Source: Mycolicibacter sp. MU0083 (lineage in GTDB: Bacteria; Actinomycetota; Actinomycetes; Mycobacteriales; Mycobacteriaceae). From it: a DNA stretch of 64,000 nucleotides. The notes beneath the pieces are model-generated. The model ran no database searches. It had not been told where the DNA came from and saw only the letters and a list, made by a program, of their open reading frames with translations. The position numbers and the translations under genes are program-made. This document shows, piece after piece, positions 1 to 11,932 of this stretch (its first letter is position 1; each line of letters begins with the position of its first letter). The DNA is taken from positions 1,984,001 to 2,048,000 of the forward strand of contig NZ_OY726394.1 of the NCBI RefSeq assembly GCF_963378075.1, read 5' to 3'.

Positions 1-392
1 GCGGCGTTCAGCGCGAACCGGGCGTTGAGCACCGGCACCACCAGTTGCGGTCCGGCCTGCACGGCGATCTCATCGTCGACACCGGCGGTGGTGACGGCGA
101 AGTCGGCGGGCTCGGGCTGCAGGTAACCGATCTCGGTCAGGAAGGCGCGGTAGGCCTCGGTGTCCAGCGGCTCGATGACGCGGTGGCGGTGCCACTTGTC
201 GATCTGCGCCTGCAGTTCGTCGCGGCGGGCCAGCAATTCCTGGTTCTTGGGGGTCAGGTCGGTGACCACCTTGTCCACGCCGGCCCAGAAGCTGTCGGGG
301 TCCACTCCGGTGCCCGGCAGAGCCTCGTCGGTGATGAAGTCGTAGAGCACGCGAGCGACCTGCAAGCCGCCAACCGACACGCGGTCCGTCAT
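1..392 (-). CDS. glcB: Malate synthase G (5' part, cut by window edge)
   Basis: The first 130 codons of malate synthase G, which condenses glyoxylate with acetyl-CoA in the glyoxylate shunt. The N-terminus [19 protein letters not shown] and the downstream segments [21 protein letters not shown] and [15 protein letters not shown] match mycobacterial GlcB almost residue for residue. The start ATG has GGAGGCAATC directly before it. The rest of the protein, including the catalytic residues, lies beyond the left edge. aceA2 at the other end of the window encodes the partner enzyme of the same pathway. Confidence 0.95.
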   Translation of the reverse strand, partial: MTDRVSVGGLQVARVLYDFITDEALPGTGVDPDSFWAGVDKVVTDLTPKNQELLARRDELQAQIDKWHRHRVIEPLDTEAYRAFLTEIGYLQPEPADFAVTTAGVDDEIAVQAGPQLVVPVLNARFALNA

Positions 393-440
393 GATTGCCT
401 CCTCGTAGCCGACCTACCACCCTACCGGCTGGTAGCGCGG

Positions 441-1331
441 CTAACCGCATCCGGCGAGTGCCGAAAGCCGGTCACACCGGTCGGACAGCGCCGCCCGCAG
501 CGGTGCGCCGCGTTGGGCGATTTCGCTTTGCCTGCGGACGTATTCTGCACGGCCCGCCGCGGTTTCGATGGCGATCGGCGCATACCCGTAGCCGCTCAGG
601 TCATAGGGGCTGGCCCGCATGTCGACTTCTCGTGCCGCGGCGGCCAGTTCCAGGCAGTCCATCAACAGTTCGGAGTCGATCAGCGGCCCCAGCTTGTAAC
701 ACCACTTGTAGAGGTCCATGTTGGCGTGCAGGCATCCCGGCTGCTCCCAAGCGATTTGGGTGGCCCGGGTGGGCGTGCCGGCGTTACGCGGGGCGGCGGC
801 TGCGGTGAAGAACCGGAAGGCGTCGAAGTGTGTGCAGCGCAGCGGGGTTGCGTCGACGACCGCATCGACCTCGGCGGCGCTGAGGCGCAGCGGGACATGG
901 CCGTGCCGTACGGATTCGTGCTCCGGGCGGCGATAGACCATCGCCCACTCGTGCAGTCCGAAGCAGTTCAGTTGCGCCGGACGGTCCCCGGTGGCACGCA
1001 ACAGGCGTGCGATGAACGTCACGGTGTCGGCTCGCTCACGGAGGTACTCCGCGGCTACCGTCACCCGCCCGTCGCGGACCCGGTAACCGCGCCGCTGAGC
1101 GTATTCGCGTTGTGCCGGCGGTCCGGTGAGGGCCACTCCGAAACCGGGATTCCAGACCCGCAACTGGCGGGGGCGCAGGCTGTAGTAGCTGAACAGGAAC
1201 TTCGGGACCGGGTCGCCGGCGTCGATCCGGCGCAGATGCGGGGTGAGGAACCCATCGAGTCGGCGGCGATAGGACTCGGCGCGGGCTCGCCACTGCTCGG
1301 GCGGCAACGCGGGTTCGGCCGGGTCAGACAC
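441..1331 (-). CDS. Conserved actinobacterial protein of uncertain function
   Basis: A 296-residue soluble protein. As I recall, relatives next to mycobacterial glcB are often annotated as 3-methyladenine DNA glycosylase. I see no helix-hairpin-helix or other glycosylase motif, so I do not adopt that name. Visible conserved-looking blocks are FGLHEWAMVYR, THFDAFRFF, QPGCLHANMDLYKWCYKLGPL and DMRASPYDLSGYGYAPIAIETA, rich in His, Trp and Cys. The start overlaps the stop of the upstream CBS gene by 8 nt, so the two are probably translated together as the end of one operon. Confidence 0.8.
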   Translation of the reverse strand: MSDPAEPALPPEQWRARAESYRRRLDGFLTPHLRRIDAGDPVPKFLFSYYSLRPRQLRVWNPGFGVALTGPPAQREYAQRRGYRVRDGRVTVAAEYLRERADTVTFIARLLRATGDRPAQLNCFGLHEWAMVYRRPEHESVRHGHVPLRLSAAEVDAVVDATPLRCTHFDAFRFFTAAAAPRNAGTPTRATQIAWEQPGCLHANMDLYKWCYKLGPLIDSELLMDCLELAAAAREVDMRASPYDLSGYGYAPIAIETAAGRAEYVRRQSEIAQRGAPLRAALSDRCDRLSALAGCG

Positions 1332-2388
1332 GGTGCGTCCCGTCGCGGACGGTGCCGACGAGGTCCTGAACCAGATCTTCGAGGGTCACCAGTGCCACCG
1401 CGGTGCCGTCGGCGGCGACGGCCAGCGCCAGGTGGCTGTTGTTGCGTCGCAGCCGCGACAACGCGTCGGCCAACGGCAGCGACGCCGGAATCCGCGGGAG
1501 CGGCCGGACGACGGCGATATCGGTCACGGCGTCCGCCGAGTCCTCCGCGGTCGCGGTCTCGCTGAGCAGCACGTCCTTGATGTGCAGGTAGCCGACGAAT
1601 TCGTCGCCCTCGATGACCGGGAACCGGGAGTAGCCGGTCGCGGCGAAGGCCGCTTCGATGGCGGCCACGGTCGGCCCGCGACCGACACCCGCCACCGGTA
1701 CGGCGCGGACCTCTCCGATGGGCAGCGCCACGTCGGCCACCACGCGTGAGCGGATCTGCAGGGCGCGGGTCAGTCGGGTGTACTCCTCGTGGTCGAGCAG
1801 GCCCGCCGACACCGATTCGGCGATCATCTCGCTCAACTCGACGGTGGACACCGTGATCTCGAGTTCGTCTTTGGGCTCGACCCGCATCGCGCGCAGCGTG
1901 ACGTTGGCGCACCAGTTGTAGAAGTCGATGAACGGGCGCGCCGCCGCCAGGTAGACCAGGTACGGCGGGATCAGCAGCATCGCCGCGGTCTCCGGGCCCG
2001 CCAGCGCGATGTTCTTGGGCACCATCTCGCCGAACAACACGTGCAGCGTCACCACGATCGTCAATGCGATGACGAACGCCACGGTGTGCAGCAGCGGGTC
2101 GGGGATCCCCAGCAGCCGGAACGGGTACTCCAGCAGATCGGCCACCGCGGGTTCACCGATGCGGCCGAGCAGGATCGAGCACACCGTGACGCCCAATTGC
2201 GCCCCGGCCAGCATCTTCGACAGTTGCTCGCCGGCCCGGATCACCGTGAATGCGCTCTGCCGGCCCTGTTCGGCCAGCGCCTCCAATCGATCGCGTCGTG
2301 CCGATATCAACGCGAACTCCGCGGCGACGAAGAAGGCGTTCGCCGCGATCAGCAGCACGGTCAACGCGACGTTGAACAGATCAGTCAT
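1324..2388 (-). CDS. CNNM/CBS-domain membrane protein (Rv1841c-like)
   Basis: A 354-residue membrane protein of the HlyC/CorC (CNNM, DUF21) family. Family members are linked to Mg2+/Co2+ transport or homeostasis. The N-terminal half has about four hydrophobic segments (near residues 5-25, 55-75, 95-117, 125-150), including the family-typical [13 protein letters not shown] and [16 protein letters not shown] pair follows at about 210-330 ([36 protein letters not shown]). It is shorter than its neighbour and lacks a clear C-terminal CorC domain. It overlaps the genes on both sides by 8 nt, which indicates tight translational coupling. Confidence 0.9.
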   Translation of the reverse strand: MTDLFNVALTVLLIAANAFFVAAEFALISARRDRLEALAEQGRQSAFTVIRAGEQLSKMLAGAQLGVTVCSILLGRIGEPAVADLLEYPFRLLGIPDPLLHTVAFVIALTIVVTLHVLFGEMVPKNIALAGPETAAMLLIPPYLVYLAAARPFIDFYNWCANVTLRAMRVEPKDELEITVSTVELSEMIAESVSAGLLDHEEYTRLTRALQIRSRVVADVALPIGEVRAVPVAGVGRGPTVAAIEAAFAATGYSRFPVIEGDEFVGYLHIKDVLLSETATAEDSADAVTDIAVVRPLPRIPASLPLADALSRLRRNNSHLALAVAADGTAVALVTLEDLVQDLVGTVRDGTHRV

Positions 2389-3727
2389 CGGCGTGCCCCA
2401 CTCGGGTGAGCACCAGCAGGTCGATACGCCGGCCGTCCATCCGCACCACCCGGGCCAGCCAGCGCGGCGCGCGGGCGGACAGTTCGTCGGGTTCGAACGC
2501 GGTCAGTTCGACCGTCTCGCCGGCGGCCGGGATGTGGCCGAGTTCCCGCAATACCAGTCCGCCGATGGTCTCGTAAGGGCCCTCCGGGGCGCGGTATCCG
2601 GTGGCGGCGGCCACCTCGTCGATGCGCAGCAGGCCCGATACCCGCCATCCGCCGCCGAACGCCACCACATCCGGGGTGGCGTCGTCGTGCTCGTCGCGGA
2701 CGTCGCCGACGATCTCCTCGATCAGGTCTTCCATGGTCACCATGCCCGCGGTGCCGCCGTACTCGTCGACGACCATGGCCGCCTGCTGCCCGTTTGCCCG
2801 GATCTGTTCCATCAGCGCGTCGCCGTCCAGGGTCGAGGGAACCACCGCCACCGGTCGGGCCACCGCGGTCACCGGGGTGGCGGCCCGGTCCGCGACGGCG
2901 ACCGCGAATACCTGCTTGACGTGGACGATGCCGACGGTCGCGTCCAGATCGCCGTCGACGACCGGGAACTTCGAGAAACCGGTGACGATGGCGGTGGCGG
3001 CCAGCTGCGCGACGGTGTCGTCGGCTTGCAGGCTCACGATCTTCGATCGCGGGGTCATCAGTTCCTCGGCGGTCAGCGCACCGAACCGCAGCGAACCCTC
3101 CACCAACGTCGCGGTCGTCGGATCCAGTGCGCCGCTGCGCGCGGAATTACGCACCAGCGAGGCCAGCTCCCGCGGCGAACGCGCCGAGGCCAGGCGTTCG
3201 GCCGGCTCGATGCCGAGCCGCTTGAGGATGAGGTTCGCCGTTCCGTTGGTCGCCTTGATCGCGACGGTGAACAGCCGGGAGAACATCAGCTGCGGGCCGG
3301 CCGCCGCCCGGGCCGTCGGTAGCGGCCGCGCCACCGCCAGGTTCTTGGGCACCAGTTCCCCGAAGACCATCGACAGGGAGGTGGCGACGACCAGGGCGAG
3401 CAGCAGTGCCACGCCGGCCGCGGTACCGTCGGGCAGGCCCAGCAGTTCCAGCGGCGGTCGCAGCCACCGGGCCAGCACCGGCTCGGCCAGATACCCGGTG
3501 GCCAGCGTGGTGATCGAGATGCCCAATTGCGCGCCGGACAGTTGGAACGACAGCGACCGGTGGGCTTCCCGGATGTAGGCGTCACGCCGTCCGCCCTGGC
3601 GGGCGTTGGCCTCCACCGTGCTGCGTTCCAGGGTGGTCAGCGAGAACTCGGCGGCCACGAAGACCGCGGTCCCCAGGGTCAGGATCACGAAGGCCAGCAG
3701 GCTGGCGACGGTGACGGCGATGGTCAT
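2381..3727 (-). CDS. CNNM/CBS/CorC membrane protein (Rv1842c-like)
   Basis: A 448-residue paralogue of the next gene, with the full domain order: CNNM transmembrane domain (about 1-200, with [13 protein letters not shown] and [12 protein letters not shown]), CBS pair (about 215-335, [20 protein letters not shown] and [20 protein letters not shown]) and the C-terminal CorC_HlyC transporter-associated domain (about 350-440). The segment [16 protein letters not shown] is diagnostic of the family. It is first in a run of three overlapping genes. Tandem unequal paralogues suggest a heteromeric membrane complex, which is an inference. Confidence 0.92.
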   Translation of the reverse strand: MTIAVTVASLLAFVILTLGTAVFVAAEFSLTTLERSTVEANARQGGRRDAYIREAHRSLSFQLSGAQLGISITTLATGYLAEPVLARWLRPPLELLGLPDGTAAGVALLLALVVATSLSMVFGELVPKNLAVARPLPTARAAAGPQLMFSRLFTVAIKATNGTANLILKRLGIEPAERLASARSPRELASLVRNSARSGALDPTTATLVEGSLRFGALTAEELMTPRSKIVSLQADDTVAQLAATAIVTGFSKFPVVDGDLDATVGIVHVKQVFAVAVADRAATPVTAVARPVAVVPSTLDGDALMEQIRANGQQAAMVVDEYGGTAGMVTMEDLIEEIVGDVRDEHDDATPDVVAFGGGWRVSGLLRIDEVAAATGYRAPEGPYETIGGLVLRELGHIPAAGETVELTAFEPDELSARAPRWLARVVRMDGRRIDLLVLTRVGHADD

Positions 3728-3820
3728 GGCCGGACCAGGCCCCGTCCGATGTGCGATTTCATCCGTCCGCCTCGGCGTGTCGCGTACGACACCGCACGCG
3801 CGATGCGACCTGACATCGTC

Positions 3821-6291
<2,471 letters not shown>

Positions 6292-6295
6292 CCGC

Positions 6296-7744
6296 TCAGA
6301 CCTGCACTTCGGTGCGGTCGGCGCTCCACAGGGTGTGGTACTTGCCGGTCGCATCCACCCGGCCGTAGCTGTGCGCGCCGAAGTAGTCGCGCTGCGCCTG
6401 GGTCAGCGCCGCCGGCAGGCGCTCGGTGCGCAGCCCGTCGTAGTAGGCCAGCGCGGACGAGAACCCGGGGGCGGGGATGCCCAGGCTCACGGCGGTGGTC
6501 ACCACTCGACGCCAGGAATCGATGGCCGCCTCCACGGCACTGCGGAAATACGGGGCGGCCAGCAGACTGACCAATTCCGGTTCGGTGTCGAAGGCCTCTT
6601 TGATCCGGTTGAGGAACTTCGCCCGGATGATGCAGCCACCGCGCCAGATCGTCGCGAGATCCCCGGGCGTCACCTGCCAGCCGTATTCGGCGCTGCCGGC
6701 CTGGATCTGGTTGAAGCCCTGTGCGTAGGCGACGATCTTGGAGGCGTACAGCGCCTGGCGGACGTCCTCGGTGAACCGGGCCGCATCGCCGGGCCGGTCG
6801 CCGAGGGTGCCGGCGGCCAGACCGGCCGCGGCGCGCCGCTGCGGCACCGAGCCCGACAGCGCCCGGGCGAACACGGCCTCGGCGATACCGGTGACCGGCA
6901 CCCCCAGGTCCAGTGCGGACTTCACCGTCCAGCGTCCGGTGCCCTTCTGCTCGGCCTCGTCGACGATGACGTCCACCAGCGGCTTGCCGGTCTTGGCGTC
7001 GACCTGCCGCAGCACTTCGGCGGTGATCTCGACCAGGTAGCTGTCCAGGTCACCGGCGTTCCATTCGGTGAACACCTCCGCGATCTGCGGCGCATCCAGT
7101 CCCAGCCCGTCCCGCAGCAGTTGGTAGGCCTCGCCGATTAGTTGCATGTCGGAGTACTCGATGCCGTTGTGCACCATCTTCACGAAGTGCCCGGCGCCGT
7201 CCGGGCCGATGTGGGTGCAGCACGGAACGCCGTCGACGTGGGCGGAGATCTCCTCGAGCAGCGGACCCAGCGACTTGTAGGACTCGGCCGGGCCGCCCGG
7301 CATGATCGAGGGCCCGTTCAGCGCGCCCTCCTCGCCGCCGGAGATCCCGGCGCCGACGAAGTGCAGACCGCGGGCGGCCATCGCCTTCTCCCGGCGGATG
7401 GTGTCGGTGTAGAGCGCGTTGCCGCCGTCGATGATGATGTCGCCGGGCTCCATCGCGTCGGCGAGCTCGTCGATCACGGCATCGGTGGGGTCACCGGCCT
7501 TGACCATGATCAGCACTCGGCGCGGCTTCTCCAGCGCGGCAAGGAATTCCGGAATCGACTCGCTGCGAACGAAGTTGCCTTCGGAGCCGTAGGTCTCCAG
7601 TAGCGCGTCGGTTTTGGCGACCGAACGGTTGTGCAGCGCGACGGTGTAGCCGTGTCGGGCGAAGTTGCGCGCGATGTTGGATCCCATCACCGCGAGTCCG
7701 GTCACGCCGATCTGGGCGGTGCCGACGACTTCCGACGCGCTCAT
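6296..7744 (-). CDS. gnd1: 6-phosphogluconate dehydrogenase, decarboxylating (long form)
   Basis: A 482-residue 6-phosphogluconate dehydrogenase of the oxidative pentose phosphate pathway (6-phosphogluconate to ribulose 5-phosphate, CO2 and NADPH). The Rossmann motif GVTGLAVMGSNIARNFA and HNRSVAKTD fit the NADP-binding site. Substrate and catalytic segments GAGISGGEEGA, GAGHFVKMVHNGIEYSDMQ and EQKGTGRWT are all present. The frame is open 31 codons further upstream, but the family N-terminus begins at MSASEVVGTAQIGVTGL, with AAAGGCG before that ATG. A second, shorter 6PGDH (gnd2) is encoded at 37.1 kb. Confidence 0.95.
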   Translation of the reverse strand: MSASEVVGTAQIGVTGLAVMGSNIARNFARHGYTVALHNRSVAKTDALLETYGSEGNFVRSESIPEFLAALEKPRRVLIMVKAGDPTDAVIDELADAMEPGDIIIDGGNALYTDTIRREKAMAARGLHFVGAGISGGEEGALNGPSIMPGGPAESYKSLGPLLEEISAHVDGVPCCTHIGPDGAGHFVKMVHNGIEYSDMQLIGEAYQLLRDGLGLDAPQIAEVFTEWNAGDLDSYLVEITAEVLRQVDAKTGKPLVDVIVDEAEQKGTGRWTVKSALDLGVPVTGIAEAVFARALSGSVPQRRAAAGLAAGTLGDRPGDAARFTEDVRQALYASKIVAYAQGFNQIQAGSAEYGWQVTPGDLATIWRGGCIIRAKFLNRIKEAFDTEPELVSLLAAPYFRSAVEAAIDSWRRVVTTAVSLGIPAPGFSSALAYYDGLRTERLPAALTQAQRDYFGAHSYGRVDATGKYHTLWSADRTEVQV

Positions 7745-7800
7745 GTATTCGCCTTTCGGTGGTAGGTGGTTGCGCTGCCCGGCGGACCGGGCGACGGGGA

Positions 7801-8739
7801 TTACCCCGCGATCAGTCGGTGCAGCTCGGTCAGCCACGGTACCGCCACCGCCACCGTGGGTACCGCGAGCACCCCGGCGGCGGCGGTATAGGCGGCCGCG
7901 GCCAGCGTCGAACTGTTACCCCGGCCGGACAACCGCTGCACCCGCAACACCGTGTTGGCGCCGCCGGCGGCCAGCGCACCGGCGGGCGCCTTGGTCGACG
8001 CACAGGTCACCAGGGCGCGGGCCAGGGGAGGAGCGCCGGCAACCCGAACGGCCGCGTCGTCGGCGAGCAACTCGACCAGCAGACGTACCGCGTCCAGGGC
8101 GCTGGCGCTGCGCACAAACCGGGGGAAAGCGGTGTGGACTGCGGTGAACGCTTCCAACACCAGGTCATGCCGCGCCCGCAGATGGGCCCGCTCGTGAGAC
8201 AGCAGCGCCGCCAGTTCGGTGTCGCCGAGGGCGTCGAGGGTGCCCGAACTGAGCACCACACGGCTGCGTACCCCGGGCAGGCAGTAGGCCAACGGCTGCA
8301 TCACCTGCAGGATCCGCAGGCCACTGGTGCGGACCGCGGGTGCGCTGTCGGTCATCCCCACCAGGTCCACCACCATCCGGTGGTGCGCCCGGCGCTGCCG
8401 GGTGCCGATCGCGACCCGCAGTACCGTCCAGGTCAGCCGCAGCCCGAGGATCAGCGTCAACGCCAGCACGGCGACGCAGAACAGCCAGCGCGCCCACCCG
8501 AGGCGCTCCAGGGAGCCGATGATCGTCGACGTGGGCCGACCGTCCGGCCCGGGCAGCAGCAGGTGCGTGGCGGTGGCCAGGCCGGCGCTGAACGCCGACA
8601 ACACCGCGGCGATCGCGATGGCCTGCCAGAGCACGACCGCGGCCCGAGGCGCGCGTAGCGGCCAGTTCGCGCGCGCCAGCAGAGCCGGGACCGGCCCTAC
8701 CAGGAGCAGCGCGACGACGGAGAACGCCAGCGCGGACAC
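7801..8739 (-). CDS. M56-family membrane metallopeptidase, BlaR1-like (Rv1845c-like)
   Basis: A 312-residue integral membrane zinc peptidase. Hydrophobic segments lie near 1-20, 35-60, 83-108 and 283-303. The metallopeptidase motif HERAH is at about 182-186, followed by RARHD. In beta-lactam-responsive systems BlaR1 peptidases inactivate the BlaI repressor. This protein has no extracellular penicillin-binding sensor domain, so its signal is unknown. It lies 14 nt after the blaI-like gene, in the same operon, as in M. tuberculosis. Confidence 0.9.
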   Translation of the reverse strand: MSALAFSVVALLLVGPVPALLARANWPLRAPRAAVVLWQAIAIAAVLSAFSAGLATATHLLLPGPDGRPTSTIIGSLERLGWARWLFCVAVLALTLILGLRLTWTVLRVAIGTRQRRAHHRMVVDLVGMTDSAPAVRTSGLRILQVMQPLAYCLPGVRSRVVLSSGTLDALGDTELAALLSHERAHLRARHDLVLEAFTAVHTAFPRFVRSASALDAVRLLVELLADDAAVRVAGAPPLARALVTCASTKAPAGALAAGGANTVLRVQRLSGRGNSSTLAAAAYTAAAGVLAVPTVAVAVPWLTELHRLIAG

Positions 8740-8753
8740 GCTGTCAGTCTTCC

Positions 8754-9170
8754 CTAGGACGCGGGTCGGCCGCTACCTGGCAGGCCGATGCGATGTTTGG
8801 CTTCGAGTTCGTCGAGCGCACGCCGCAGCGCCGCGGCCTCATCGACACCGACCCGTTCGACGAAGTGCACCAACGCCGCGCGGCGGTCGCCGGAGTCGGC
8901 GGCCTGGTCGAGTGCTTCCACCATCAGTCCGGCGACCAGTTCGTCGCGGCCGCGGACCGGGGTGTAGCGGTGCGCACGGTCGTCGCGGATCTGCGATACC
9001 AGGTTCTTCTTCGCCAACCGCTGCAGGACCGTCATCACGGTCGTGTACGCCAGGTCGCGCTGCGCCGACAACGCCTCGTGGACCTCGCGGACCGTCTGCG
9101 ATTCCGGCGACGACCACAAGTGGTCCATCACCGCTCGCTCCAAGTCCCCTAGGTGGGTCTGTTTCGCCAT
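8754..9170 (-). CDS. blaI: BlaI/MecI-family transcriptional repressor
   Basis: A 138-residue winged-helix repressor, the same length as M. tuberculosis BlaI (Rv1846c) and very similar: LGDLERAVMDHLW, TVREVHEALS, LAYTTVMTVLQRLAKKNL and RDDRAHRY are intact. The C-terminal half is the dimerisation domain with the ALVHFVERVG segment. In M. tuberculosis the homologue controls beta-lactamase and ATP synthase genes. Start chosen at MAKQTHLGD by similarity, with GGGGAG 12 nt upstream. An ATG 9 nt upstream and a TTG at 9194 are in frame. A probable self-operator lies at 9217-9233. Confidence 0.92.
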   Translation of the reverse strand: MAKQTHLGDLERAVMDHLWSSPESQTVREVHEALSAQRDLAYTTVMTVLQRLAKKNLVSQIRDDRAHRYTPVRGRDELVAGLMVEALDQAADSGDRRAALVHFVERVGVDEAAALRRALDELEAKHRIGLPGSGRPAS

Positions 9171-9202
9171 GTCTGTCATCAACTCCCCGGGCAATGGGAG
9201 TT

Positions 9203-9233
9203 AGCCTACCCTTGTTTACTACGGTGTGTCGTA
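9203..9233 (-). promoter_or_regulatory. blaI promoter with BlaI-like operator
   Basis: On the minus strand TAGGCT (9203-9208) fits a -10 hexamer that would start transcription near 9195. Just upstream is the imperfect inverted repeat TACTAC-GGTGT-GTCGTA (9217-9233), the TAC/GTA type of dyad bound by BlaI-family repressors. It would cover the -35 region. This fits autoregulation, but no binding data exist for this site. Confidence 0.45.
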
Positions 9234-9329
9234 TCAGTGCCTGAGCGTCTGCTGCGATCCTGCTGTGACCGGGTCGGGTGCCGAGGCCGCCGATCGTGTC
9301 CGGGCTCGGCGATCGTGTACAAAAAGCAG

Positions 9330-9743
9330 ATGGCCGTCACCACGATTCCGTCCGAGTTCTCCGCGCCCTTCGACAACGAGATTGGGCTGGTCTACACCGA
9401 CGTCGGCCCGGACGGCGCCAAGGCCACGCTGGAGCTGCAGCCGAAACTCTGCCAGCCGGCGGGCATCGTGCACGGCGGCGTGTACTGCTCGATCATCGAA
9501 AGCGTGGCCAGTGTCTCGGCGCACAGCTGGCTCAACCGGGACGGCGGTGACGCGAACGGCACGGTCGTCGGGGTCAACAACAACACCGACTTCCTGCGCG
9601 CGGTCTCCTCGGGGAGCGTTCACGCGGCGTCCACGCCGATCCACCGCGGCCGCCGCCAGCAGCTGTGGTTGGTGACGATCACCGATTCCGACGACCGCGT
9701 GGTCGCCCGCGGTCAGGTCCGGTTGCAGAACCTGCCCGGCTGA
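9330..9743 (+). CDS. PaaI-type hotdog thioesterase (Rv1847-like)
   Basis: A 137-residue hotdog-fold protein. HGGVYCSIIESVAS holds the HGG active-site loop of PaaI/YbgC-type acyl-CoA thioesterases. NNNTDFLRAV, GSVHAASTPIHRGRR and VARGQVRLQ are the remaining family blocks. The likely activity is hydrolysis of an acyl- or aryl-CoA of unknown identity. In M. tuberculosis a urease cluster follows this gene. Here ndh follows directly, so the urease genes are absent from this locus. A GTG 15 nt upstream is an alternative start. Confidence 0.85.
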   Translation: MAVTTIPSEFSAPFDNEIGLVYTDVGPDGAKATLELQPKLCQPAGIVHGGVYCSIIESVASVSAHSWLNRDGGDANGTVVGVNNNTDFLRAVSSGSVHAASTPIHRGRRQQLWLVTITDSDDRVVARGQVRLQNLPG

Positions 9744-9750
9744 CCGGATG

Positions 9751-9765
9751 CGCCGGCAACCGGCG
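9751..9765. terminator. Short hairpin between convergent genes
   Basis: CGCCGG-CAA-CCGGCG, a perfect 6-bp stem with a 3-nt loop, fills the 23-bp gap between the convergent thioesterase and ndh stops. There is no T-tract, so it is at best a weak bidirectional terminator. Confidence 0.3.
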
Positions 9766-9766
9766 G

Positions 9767-11152
9767 CTAACTGACCGCGCGCTCGCTGCCGCGCTGCGCC
9801 TCGGCGGCCAGCACCTCGAGCTGTTCGAGCCGGGTCCGGGCGAAGGCCTGCTGCTCGGTGATGGTGAGCTGACCCCGCCGGGTGCTCAGGAACGTCACGT
9901 TCCACGACAGCAGGGTGCTGACCTTGTTCTTGAACCCGACCAGGTAGATCAGGTGCAGTCCGAGCCAGGCCAGCCAGGCCAGGAACCCGCTGAACTCCAG
10001 CGGCCCGATCTTGGTGACCGCGGAGAACCGGGACACCGTGGCCATCGAGCCCTTGTCGAGGTACTGGAAGGGTTCGCGGTCGGCCGGGTCGGCGCCGCCG
10101 AGCTCCGCCTTGATGGTGCTCGCGACGTGCTTGGCGCCCTGGATGGCGCCCTGGGCCATTCCGGGGACTCCGTCGACGGCGGCCATGTCGCCGACGACGA
10201 ACACATTCGGGTGACCCGGTACCGACAGGTCCGGCAACACCTTGACGCGGCCGGCGCGGTCGAGTTCGACATCGGACTGCTCGGCGAGGTCACGGCCCAG
10301 CGGGCTGGCCGATACGCCGGCGGACCACACCTTGCACTGGGATTCGATCCGCCGGACGGTGCCGTCGGGGTCCTTGACGGTCAGGCCGTTGCGGTCGACG
10401 TCGGTGACCATCGCGTCGAGCTGGATCTCGACGCCCATCTTCTTCAGCCGTTCGGCGGCCTTGCGGCCCAGCTTCTCGCCCATCGGCGGCAACACCGCCG
10501 GGGCGGCGTCGAGCAGGATCACCCGGGCCTTGGTGGAATCGATGTGCCGGAAGGCGCCCTTGAGCGTGTAGTTGGCCAGTTCGGCGATCTGGCCGGCCAT
10601 CTCCACCCCCGTCGGCCCGGCGCCCACCACGGTGAAGGTCAGCAGCTTGGCGCGGCGATCGGGGTCGCTGGACCGCTCGGCCTGCTCGAACGCGCTCAGG
10701 ATGCGGCCGCGCAACTCCAAGGCGTCGTCGATGGTCTTCATGCCGGGGGCGAACTCGGCGAACTGGTCGTTGCCGAAGTAGGACTGGCCGGCACCGGCCG
10801 CGATGATCAGGCTGTCGTAGGGGGTGTTGTAGGTGTGGCCGAGGACCTCGGAGGTGACGTACTTCTCGGCCAGGTTGATCCCGGTGACGTCGCCGAGCAG
10901 CACCTGGGCGTTGCGCTGTTTGCGCAGCACCACGCGGGTGGACGGGGCGATCTCGCCTTCGGAGAGGATGCCGGTCGCCACCTGGTACAGCAACGGCTGG
11001 AACAGGTGATGGGTGGTGCGGGCGATCAGTTTGATGTCGACGTCTGCGCGCTTGAGTTTCTTAGCGGCGGTCAGCCCACCGAATCCCGACCCGATGATGA
11101 CTACCTGGTGGCGTCGGGGCTGCGGCGCAGTGACTTCAGGCTGGGCGCTCAT
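9767..11152 (-). CDS. ndh: Type II NADH dehydrogenase
   Basis: A 461-residue NDH-2 flavoprotein that passes electrons from NADH to menaquinone without pumping protons. It is peripheral on the inner membrane. The FAD Rossmann motif is VVIIGSGFGGLTAAKKL near the N-terminus; the NADH motif is TVVGAGPTGVEMAGQIAEL. NVFVVGDMA is the second FAD-contacting block, and WLAWLGLHLIYLVGFKNKV is the hydrophobic C-terminal membrane anchor. Length matches M. tuberculosis Ndh. It reads as a single gene with a 108-bp upstream gap. Confidence 0.96.
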   Translation of the reverse strand: MSAQPEVTAPQPRRHQVVIIGSGFGGLTAAKKLKRADVDIKLIARTTHHLFQPLLYQVATGILSEGEIAPSTRVVLRKQRNAQVLLGDVTGINLAEKYVTSEVLGHTYNTPYDSLIIAAGAGQSYFGNDQFAEFAPGMKTIDDALELRGRILSAFEQAERSSDPDRRAKLLTFTVVGAGPTGVEMAGQIAELANYTLKGAFRHIDSTKARVILLDAAPAVLPPMGEKLGRKAAERLKKMGVEIQLDAMVTDVDRNGLTVKDPDGTVRRIESQCKVWSAGVSASPLGRDLAEQSDVELDRAGRVKVLPDLSVPGHPNVFVVGDMAAVDGVPGMAQGAIQGAKHVASTIKAELGGADPADREPFQYLDKGSMATVSRFSAVTKIGPLEFSGFLAWLAWLGLHLIYLVGFKNKVSTLLSWNVTFLSTRRGQLTITEQQAFARTRLEQLEVLAAEAQRGSERAVS

Positions 11153-11260
11153 GGGAATCCGGTTGCTCCTCGACGGTGACTGCGTTCCCCCGATACGCTA
11201 GTCGACCTAATTGCCGCTCACCTCATCCACCGGTTGTGGGATTAGCCACTCCCGTCACAA

Positions 11261-11932
11261 TCAACCGAAACAGGCCAACGCGCCCTGGCCGACGTGCAGG
11301 GTCTCACCGGTGATGTGACGGGCGGCCGGAGACGTCAAAAACACTGCCAGGCGGGCGATTTCGGCTGAACCGCTCGGCGGTACGCGGGTGAGTCCGTCGT
11401 AGCCCGGCCGGACCCCGTCGCCGGCGGCGACCACATTCACGGTGATCCCACGGGTGCCGAACGTCGCAGCCTGCCCGGCGGTCCAGTTCGACAGCGCGGC
11501 CTTGATCGCCGCGTCGGCACCGCCCGCGCGGGGGTTCTCCGGCAGCACCGAGATGATCGATCCGCCGGAACGCAGGTGATCGCCGACCGTTCCCACGGTC
11601 AACACGGCCGAGAGAACCGTGGCGTCCAGGGCGCTGCGCCAGGCGGTGGCCTGGTCGGCGAGGGTGTAGGTGCGCGGGTCGCCGCCCTGCCACCGCGGTG
11701 CCGGCACATTGACGATGGTGTCGAGGTGGTGCGGAAACAGCCCCCGCGCCTGCGCCAGGCTGGCCGGGTCGGTGTTGTCGCAGATGACGGCCTCGGCATC
11801 GAGCTCTTTGGCGGCGACCTCGAGCTCCGGGCCGCGCAGACCCGCCAGCGTCACCGTGTGACCGGCGTCCTTGAACCCTTCGGCAACAGCGCGACCCAAT
11901 TCGGTGTCACCACCGGTGACCAGCACATCCAT
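11261..11932 (-). CDS. SDR-fold protein lacking the catalytic Tyr-Lys pair (Rv1856c-like)
   Basis: A 223-residue short-chain dehydrogenase/reductase fold. The nucleotide-binding motif is altered to VTGGDTELGRAVAEGF, and the usual NAG is replaced by NVPAP. At the active site, where YxxxK is expected, the sequence is ADAAIKAALSNWT, without the Tyr. Oxidoreductase activity is therefore doubtful; it may bind a nucleotide only. It sits between ndh and modA as in M. tuberculosis. The start MDVLVTGG is at the natural N-terminus of the fold, with GGAGG upstream. Confidence 0.85.
   Translation of the reverse strand: MDVLVTGGDTELGRAVAEGFKDAGHTVTLAGLRGPELEVAAKELDAEAVICDNTDPASLAQARGLFPHHLDTIVNVPAPRWQGGDPRTYTLADQATAWRSALDATVLSAVLTVGTVGDHLRSGGSIISVLPENPRAGGADAAIKAALSNWTAGQAATFGTRGITVNVVAAGDGVRPGYDGLTRVPPSGSAEIARLAVFLTSPAARHITGETLHVGQGALACFG

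Noticed and set aside
45..1565. Long plus-strand open frame opposite glcB and the CNNM gene
   Set aside because: It is a shadow of GC-rich minus-strand genes with recognisable products.
9196..9214. TTAGCCTACC before blaI as an IdeR box
   Set aside because: Best alignment gives about 8 of 19 matches, and the stretch is better explained as the blaI -10 region.
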